Assembly: GCA_018257865.1 (NCBI GenBank)
Contig: JAEUBA010000043.1
Span: 1 to 64,000 of the forward strand
DNA: 64,000 nt
Reading direction: 5' to 3'
DNA from: Stereocaulon alpinum
Lineage: Eukaryota; Ascomycota; Lecanoromycetes; Lecanorales; Stereocaulaceae
The position numbers and the translations under genes were made by a program. This document shows positions 57,192 to 64,000 of the stretch, in pieces; positions within the stretch are counted from its first letter, which is position 1; every line of letters begins with the position of its first letter. Below the pieces are notes generated by a model. That model saw only the letters and a list, made by a program, of their open reading frames with translations. It had not been told where the DNA came from and made no database searches.

Positions 57192-57270
57192 TATCCCATC
57201 GATGGCCACGCACCTCGTCTAAGGTTGGGGCTAGGGTTGCTGGGGCGTCGGGGTGGCCATCGATGGGATA
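57192..57270. repeat. Perfect 18-bp inverted repeat with 43-nt loop
   Basis: TATCCCATCGATGGCCAC at 57192-57209 is exactly complementary to 57253-57270. It sits in the 446-bp gap between converging genes (PAQR on plus, alcohol dehydrogenase on minus). The loop is G-rich. It could form a transcript hairpin or be a miniature inverted element. The rest of 57064-57509 holds no gene. Confidence 0.85.
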
Positions 57271-57509
57271 TAGGCCTGTGTAGCATCACTATGACCAAGG
57301 GAGTGCATTGGCACAAGACTACCGTCAAGATTTCAGGGGAAGGACGCGACACCAGACGCTTAGAGAACCGCCATGGACATGGTCTGATCTAACGAATGGG
57401 AAACCCACACTACGAATGGATGATGGTATAGGATAGGAGAAAGTGTGATACTGATAACGAGTCCTTCATGAGCGTTGCATATCGCTAGCCGCTACCTAAA
57501 GCTCAAGAT

Positions 57510-58923
57510 CTAAGACTTATACGTAGTCAAAGCCGGCGACCCCTCTGCCGGCGGATCCGAAAACCTCGTCTGAACAAAGATCTTTTGCATATGATCCTCT
57601 CTAGCATCAAACTTCTTATAAATAACATCCATCTCCTCAATCTTCACACGATGACTCAACATCTTATAAGGATCCGTCTTGCCCTCCCTAATCATCTGCA
57701 GGAGCTGTTCCCAGTAGAGATGGACAGGCGCTTGGCCGTTGCCAATTAGACGAATACCCCGTTCCATCAAGGAGCCGATGTTGAAGTGGTTGGTGAAACC
57801 GACGTAGACACCTGTGATACCGCAGCGACCGTAATTTTTGACGGAGGTGATCATCTCGTTGATGATTTCGGACGTATCAGTCTCGATGCCGAGAAGCATT
57901 TCGAAGTAATGGGCCCAGCCCTTGGCGTACTCGCCAGCTACACACTCAAGCGCGACGTCTGGGCCTCCATGTTCCATTTCCTTTAACTTTGACGTGACGG
58001 TAGTGCCGCGAGGTAGGTCAGTGTAATTGATAGTCTCGATCTTGGGCATTTTCTCCTTGCAGAGGTCCAGGCGCCACGAAGCGGCTCCTCCATCGATCAT
58101 GATGACTCTTGAAGCGCCGTTTGTGAAGCTCATTTCTGCTGCCATTTCGCCAATGGGTCCTGCGCCCCAGATAGCGACGACGTCGCCTTCTTTGACACCG
58201 GTGTCTACTACGCAGTTCCAACTCGTAGCTAAAACGTCCGAGAGATAGAGACCTTTCTCGTCAGGGACATCATCTGGCAGCTTCAAGAGGTTCACGTCTC
58301 CGTATGGCACCCTAACATACTCTGCCTGGCCTCCAGCAAAGCCGCCAGTGAAATGGCTGTACCCGAACATACCAGCGGTACGCCCTCCATACATGACATT
58401 CTCCATTGTATTGCTATTCGTCCGTTCGCACTGGCTCGAGAGCTTTTTCTTGCAGTACATGCATTCTCCGCAAGCGATCTGGAAAGACGCAACAACGCGA
58501 TCGCCTTCTTTCAAGCCTTTGACGCCGGCTCCCATGCTATCGACACGGCCACAGAATTCATGGCCTAGGATATCGCCTTTTTGTAGCTGGACGACGGCGC
58601 CATGGAGGAGATGGAGGTCGGAGCCGCAGATTGTGGAGCCGGTTACTTTGAGGATTACATCGCGGTCTTCGATGATTTTTGGCTTGGGTGTTTCGACTGG
58701 TGGCAGGAAGATGTTAGTGGGAGATGCTTCGCGAGGGAGTGGGAATTTGCTGACCCATTTGCACATCGTTCTTGCCCATCCAGGCCAATGCCTTCATTGT
58801 TTCAGTAGGATCTCCATACTTCGCACGGTCACGGGCTGGATTGGTCATGTCCTGCTCTGTAATGGCGTTGTCGCCATGGCCCATGGCCTTCTCCGCCAGA
58901 TTGGCACTCTGTGACATTGCCAT
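57510..58923 (-). CDS. Zinc-dependent alcohol dehydrogenase (MDR superfamily)
   Basis: Two exons, 58923-58755 and 58696-57510, with a 58-bp intron (donor GTCAGC, branch-like CACTAAC, acceptor CCAG); 451 residues. The unspliced frame starting at 58766 would give 418 residues with an atypical leader, whereas the spliced form joins M-K-A-L-A-W-M-G-K-N-D-V to P-K-P-K-I, the normal MDR start. Catalytic zinc: C-G-S-D-L-H and G-H-E-F. Structural zinc: four Cys in C-G-E-C-M-Y-C with a fourth seven residues on. Rossmann loop: G-A-G-P-I-G-E-M-A. Oxidises alcohols or aldehyde adducts with NAD(P); substrate unknown. The long N-terminal extension is polar and not a clear targeting signal. A core-type gene. 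Confidence 0.85.
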
Positions 58924-59867
58924 ATTGGGGAAATTGTAGAGGTATTCCTTTCAGCGTTGATGTGTGTGTGTGTGAAAAGCAAAGCGCAAGGCCTGGGGTT
59001 TAGCAAGTCCGCTATTAAAAATGCCATTGTTGACATCTCGTCACGGTATTTCAGCATCTCGATCTTTACGTCACCACCATGACATATGTGACATATGCTA
59101 CCAACGGTTCCCGCGGAGCGAATACCCGTCCCTCGGCTGCCGACTGAGTTGTCATTGCAATAGCGCGTGGACTCGAAGGAAGACTACCCGCGAAAAGTAT
59201 CTCCAGATCAATACCGAAGCAGTAATGGTGAGGAAAGATGGTTCTGGGGCGGGTTTTAGCTCGCTTCGGTTGCCCGGAACCCTAGAAGGGTCGACCCCCA
59301 AACGGGCCATACTCCCAAACGTCTACTTAGCTCTAACTTTACAGGTACGGGATATGATCATGAGATATTGACCTACGCAGTTGTGCATCGTTCAGACATG
59401 TGAGAGATGGGTACTAAAGTCTCTAATGAAACTCGCGCAGCTAGCGAGGTAAAGACCCGCACACGGCTTGCACTGTCTGAGCCCCTAGCGAGCCTAAGTA
59501 GCCCCCAGAGTCAGGCTTAGGGGCGGAAACTCAGAATATTGCGGGCGGCATTCCTATGGAGCCTGCCCGCCGTGCTCGCAACGGAGTGCTGCCGGTTGGT
59601 GGGTTTTTAGGGGGACCCCTCTAAGAGACAGCAATGTGGACTCTGAAAACCAGAAACAACAATCAATCTTGGCTTCTTCCCTACGACTTCGTTCGCGATT
59701 CGTTGCTTCAGAGCCAGCCAACTTTCTGAGAGCGCGCTTTAGAGATTGAGACTTCGATGGTTAGAGCTGGGCGTACCGACGCAACTTGATAGGCTATTTG
59801 TTGTTGTCTTGAGCAGCGACTCCTAGCAAAAGATTGCTACCAATTGTTACGTTTCCACCTTCATAAT
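58924..59867. other. Spacer between core genes and Copia copy 2
   Basis: 944 bp. Promoter of the alcohol dehydrogenase (a GTGT run at 58960-58975), then no ORF with motifs. G/C-rich inverted segments lie at 59470-59580 (CCTAAG...CTTAGG and GCGGGC...GCCCGC). ATAAT at 59863-59867 would be the left target duplication of Copia copy 2. Confidence 0.5.
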
Positions 59868-60070
59868 TGTCGGTAGAACCTAGCTGCTAGGTTGTACCGA
59901 TTAGTAGGTGCTTGATCCCCTATTACCTGCCCTGGACAACCTGATTGCAGGGTGTCTATGGGCTTGGTAAACTAGGGATTGTCTTGAATCTAGCTAGCTA
60001 AGCTATGGTGTTTTATCTAGGAGTTGGCGCCAAGCCGCTAGTTGCGGAGCGGAGCGACGTTATTCCGACA
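59868..60070 (-). repeat. Copia copy 2, left LTR
   Basis: 203 bp. It matches the copy-1 LTRs but lacks a few bases (near 59896, 59914 and 59946). It retains nearly all CpA/TpG sites (for example GGAGTTGGCGCCAAGCC and ATTCCGACA), so it is the least RIP-affected LTR and the best guide to the ancestral sequence. Confidence 0.88.
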
Positions 60071-63000
60071 CTAGCAAAAGTTTTAGAAAGTCGAAAAAAC
60101 AGTACCAAACGACGCCAAATCTAGTAATTAGCTAGTATAGAAACAGGACTATAAGGCTAAGTAACATTATAATCTAATTAGTTAGATTACAGCTTCTCTT
60201 TCTACCTAAGCGTTTATCTTTAACTCAATAGTATTGCTATCTACTAATTGCTTTAACGCCTAGCAGCAGCGCTCCTTAGTTATAGCGTCTACTAAGTTAT
60301 AATTACTATTAATCTACTGTACCTTATTAATTTCCCTCCTCTTATAGGACTGCCGCAGTCCTATTATATTAATTATTAGGCGTTTCTCAGCGGTAGTACT
60401 AAGGCGTATAATATAGTTATATAGGGAGTAGGAGTTAGTATATAGAATTAGTAGTATCTTCGCCTAAGTAATATCCTTAATAGTAGATTATAGGGTAGTA
60501 GTAATATCGAACTCTGCTACTATTATATATAGCTCTAAAGCTAGCACTGATCTTATAACTCTCTTATATTTAGTGCTACTCTAGTAGATAATATTACCGC
60601 TAATATTAATAGTCGATTTATTAAGCTGTTACTTATTAGTAAGGACGATAACGTACCTAATCTAAGAGCTGAGGTTAGCGTTATTAGCGAAGGCGGTATT
60701 AATAAAGACTAGTAGTTTCAGCTTCTCTAAAGCAAGCTTAATAAATTATAGGCCTTAACGGTAGTTCTCCTTTTACTAATTCAGCTATTTATTTAACTAA
60801 TTAGCGTCTTCTTTCGCTAGCTGAGTAATTTAGGCTGCCCTAGATAGTATAAAAGCCGTCTCTAGTTGATATATAGAGGCTATATAAGTACTGCGGGCTC
60901 TTTCCTTAATATATTACGATTTAATATCGCTAGTAGCGGCGGTATTAATTATATTAATTTTATTATATTACCGTTACTAGGAGAGCTTTAGAATATCGCC
61001 GTTACTAGAAATAGTAGTACTATTAAATTGGAGGTCTTTTTTATTATCCAGCTTTTCAATTGGCTTTGCTAGGAAGCCTATATTAAGGCGTACTTACTCT
61101 TCCAGCTCCAAATATTCGGCTGTTCCGCAAAATAGGGAGTCGTTAGTTTACAGGCTAACAATTACCTGCTTGGAGTATATAAGGTAGGGATCGAATAAGG
61201 AGACGATAAGGCCTAGCTTACTAGTATAGTAGTTATAGTAGATCTTAAACTAATACGTCCCTACTTCTAGGACGCTATATAGTAGGCGGACTACTTTTAG
61301 TATATTATCTCCTAGATTAGTACCCTGCGGCGGTTTTATATAGACGGCGCGACTTAGTACTAACGTCGACTATATATAAGCTTACGAGATATCGCGTACG
61401 TAGAGGTTACGTAGTAGAATTACGCTAAGGCAGATAATAAGGCGTTGGCTAGCGCGTTAAATTATTAGCGACTATATTAGTACCTCCTTCTTACCTTTAT
61501 CGTTATAGGCTTAGATAACTAGTCTAGACTTTTCGAATAGTATAGTACTATCCCACTTAATATTATTAACGAATCGGCAGCTAAAGATACGGGTGTTTAG
61601 CGGTATATTATACTTACTAATAATCTTAAAGACTCCTTCAGTAATAAGGCTATCGATTTCTTTTCGGCGGGAGTTAATAAATAGGCTATTTAGTAAGCGA
61701 ATAGCGCCTTCCGACCGTAGCTTTATTAATAGCTTAATATCTAATTATTCCTTCTTAGTAAGGTAAGTATAGCGGGTAGGTAGGTATCGCTATCGCTGCG
61801 GATTCTAACGTATAGCAGTAGCTTCTTCGGTTAGGAGGTCTACTTTAGTTATAGCAGGCTAACTAAGGGGTACTTAATCCTTAAGTAAGTAAGGCTTAAC
61901 TAAGGTAATTCGAAAAGTTATAGGGCTGCTACTAAGTTTAACTGTATAGGCTTAATCTTCTATAGCGAGTAATTAGTAGGGTCCTTTCTATCCTTTACCT
62001 TCCCGCTAGACTAAAACGTCGCTGCTAATAGCAGTATCTAAGATAGCGTCGCTTTATAGACCGTTATAGTAGCGTAAGGCTTTAGTAATATCTCTCTTTA
62101 CTAGTAATTCTAACGCTTCTTTTATTACGCGTTTAATAGCCTTACCTCTCTCCGTAATTAATAGGTGTATAGGGTCTAATTTAGTAAGCTTTAGGAACGT
62201 ACTAAATAGAAGTAGTATAGGAGTTAGCCTATTAGGTCTAGCTATATTATTAATTACCTTAATAGCAATTTATAAGACGAATTACTTACCTAGTAGTAGT
62301 AGGTCTTCTTAGATAATATTATAAGCACGCCTAAGAGGTGCGTAGTAGTATTTAACTAGACTAATTAAGTAGTATACTTTAACTAGGACATATTTTAATT
62401 TAATTGCTATCCCTTTTACCTTAGAGGCGAATTCGGTGTTAATAAATTACTTGCTAGCGTTATAGACTAGTATATCTAGTAGTCTAATATAAGTATTAAT
62501 CTAGTAGGCCCTTAGTATATCCTATACCGTTTCTGCTAAAATATCCTTTAGAAAGCGGGCGGTTTGGAAGCGCGTAGCCTTATTAACTATATATAGGACT
62601 AAGGCCGTAGGGCTATCTAAGTATATAATATTAATTATCACTAAGTAATTAAATTATAGGTCGTTTTTAATAGTAAATTTAAACCTTCCTAGCAATCTTC
62701 TATATTTCTAGCAAGTTAAGCAGAACTTACCTAGTCGATTAATAGCGTTCTAGTCGAAACGGTAGCTAAAGCGCTTTAGTAGGTGTGCTAAGCGTATTAT
62801 TAATAGGTGGCTGAAGCGGCGGTATAGATATCGAAGATCCTACTCTATTAATTAGCTACTTGCAACGCCGTTATTAGTATAGGCGTTAATATAGGCGTTT
62901 GCTAGCGACGTTCCTTATATAAGGAATAGGTAACCGTATAGCCTTATAATAGGGACTTATCTATTACTACTAACTAGGTAATTAGTAAGGTTATTAAAAT

Positions 63001-64000
63001 AAAAACCTGCCTAGTTAAGGTCTCGCAGGTAGAGAAGGAATAGTGTATCAGCGTCGATAATATAGAATTTGATAATACTAATTAGTAAATCGACGGTAAT
63101 AGTACCTTTTAATAAGGTGTCGCTAATACCGAATTTAAACCTAGCGCTACTAGCCTTATCGGTATTAATATTAACGTCTTACTTACGCCGTAGTGCTAAA
63201 TATTAATTATAGCCTACTAAGGAGTTATAGGCAGCGCCTATATTAATTATAAGGCCGTAGAAGTAGCTATCGCCGTATCTTTTAGCGGGACGGTAAGTTA
63301 CTTCTCCCTAGATATTAATATTAATATTATCCTAGATAGATAGTACCTTAGTAACGGTATATAAAGTCGCTTAATTAGCTAGCTTTTAGTATACAGCCTT
63401 GCTATTAATTACACCTATTAATATCAGAAATACCTTACCGTTACCTTAGTTAGGTAGGTCGATAGGTTAGTCTTTAGTAGTATTCTCCTCCTTAGTAGTA
63501 CTACCTTCGCTGCCGCCTTCCCTTTCGCCTTCGACGTCGGTGAGGTATTGCCTAAGGTGGCGTTAATATTCTTCTTTAGGGTAGTTAGTTAACTAGCAGC
63601 CTTCCTTCTTATAGATAAAGTATCGCTTTTTATTCGTTAAATTACTAGAGTTATATCTTAGCTTACTTAGATATCTAGATCTACTACGGCTGCTAGATTA
63701 GCAGTTGCGACTGCGACTGCTGGATTCGCAGTTTTAGTAGCGACGGTTAGTATATATTGCTTCGCTTAGCGATAAGACGCTGCGGCGGTCTTATAAGGCT
63801 ATAGATAATTAGAGGTCTTAAATAAGGTTTTATATAGTATCCGGTGGTTTTTGATAGACGATCTTATAGGTAGGTATAGACTTATAAGTAGTAATTATCT
63901 TCTAGTAGATAAAGCTATCCCTATAAAGGCTTTTATTTAGGCTATATTATAGTTCTCTTAGTCTAGATACTATAGCGTCTAGGTACTCCGTTAGGGTCTT
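59868..64000 (-). mobile_element. Ty1/Copia element copy 2 (truncated by window edge)
   Basis: Same family and orientation as 17439-22854. Its left LTR (59868-60070) starts with intact TGTCGG and ends CCGACA. The interior parallels copy 1 in order: RNase H tail, RNase H W-S-S region, TDD motif, and the Gag zinc-knuckle remnant near 63600-63640. The window ends inside gag. The interior is RIP-mutated with many stops. Similarity to copy 1 is high, with mostly transition differences. Confidence 0.9.

Noticed and set aside
57510..58766. Alcohol dehydrogenase start at 58766 (418 residues)
   Set aside because: Its first residues do not fit the MDR family. Splicing 58755 to 58696 restores a normal N-terminus from ATG 58923.

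Overview
The window is the left end of a chromosome of a filamentous ascomycete (Pezizomycotina; Dothideomycetes is my guess but not proven). It opens with about 20 copies of the CCCTAA telomere repeat. Genes have short GT-AG introns (about 45-150 bp). Transposon sequence has lost nearly all CpA/TpG dinucleotides, the mark of repeat-induced point mutation (RIP).

Layout. 1-3360: telomere, then a RIP-destroyed Ty3/Gypsy fragment (gag on the minus strand, recognised from its capsid-like stretch and a degraded zinc knuckle) and two copies of a ~295-bp repeat. 3361-16297: a non-self-recognition-type cluster made of a 5'-truncated HET-domain gene, an HNH-nuclease-domain gene, a block of minisatellites and hairpins with a decayed gene, and a large NLR-like gene. 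Two hydrolase ORFs and the NACHT-ankyrin ORF join through two short introns into one 1,464-residue protein. A further candidate intron could fuse it to the next gene, giving about 2,151 residues. 17439-22854: a complete RIP-mutated Ty1/Copia element with 210-bp LTRs and a perfect TATAC target duplication. A second copy in the same orientation starts at 59868 and runs off the window.

22855-59867 lies between the two Copia copies. Its first two thirds are gene-poor: a HAD-type dehalogenase-like gene, a small coiled-coil protein, an ECM11-domain protein, long silent stretches with an F-box relic, an 8-cysteine small secreted protein, a secreted DUF7029/DUF7223 protein with an 81-bp coding minisatellite, a GT32-type glycosyltransferase and a Ser/Gly-rich adhesin-like protein. 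From 45.5 kb the content becomes ordinary core genome: an Rds1-like ferritin-fold protein, a 2OG-oxygenase-like protein, a CsbD-like stress protein, mitochondrial enoyl reductase Etr1, a multipass membrane protein, a haemolysin-III/AdipoR-family protein and a zinc alcohol dehydrogenase.

Most multi-exon models were assembled by hand from splice signals and reading-frame continuity. Family names come from recognising motifs, not from database searches.
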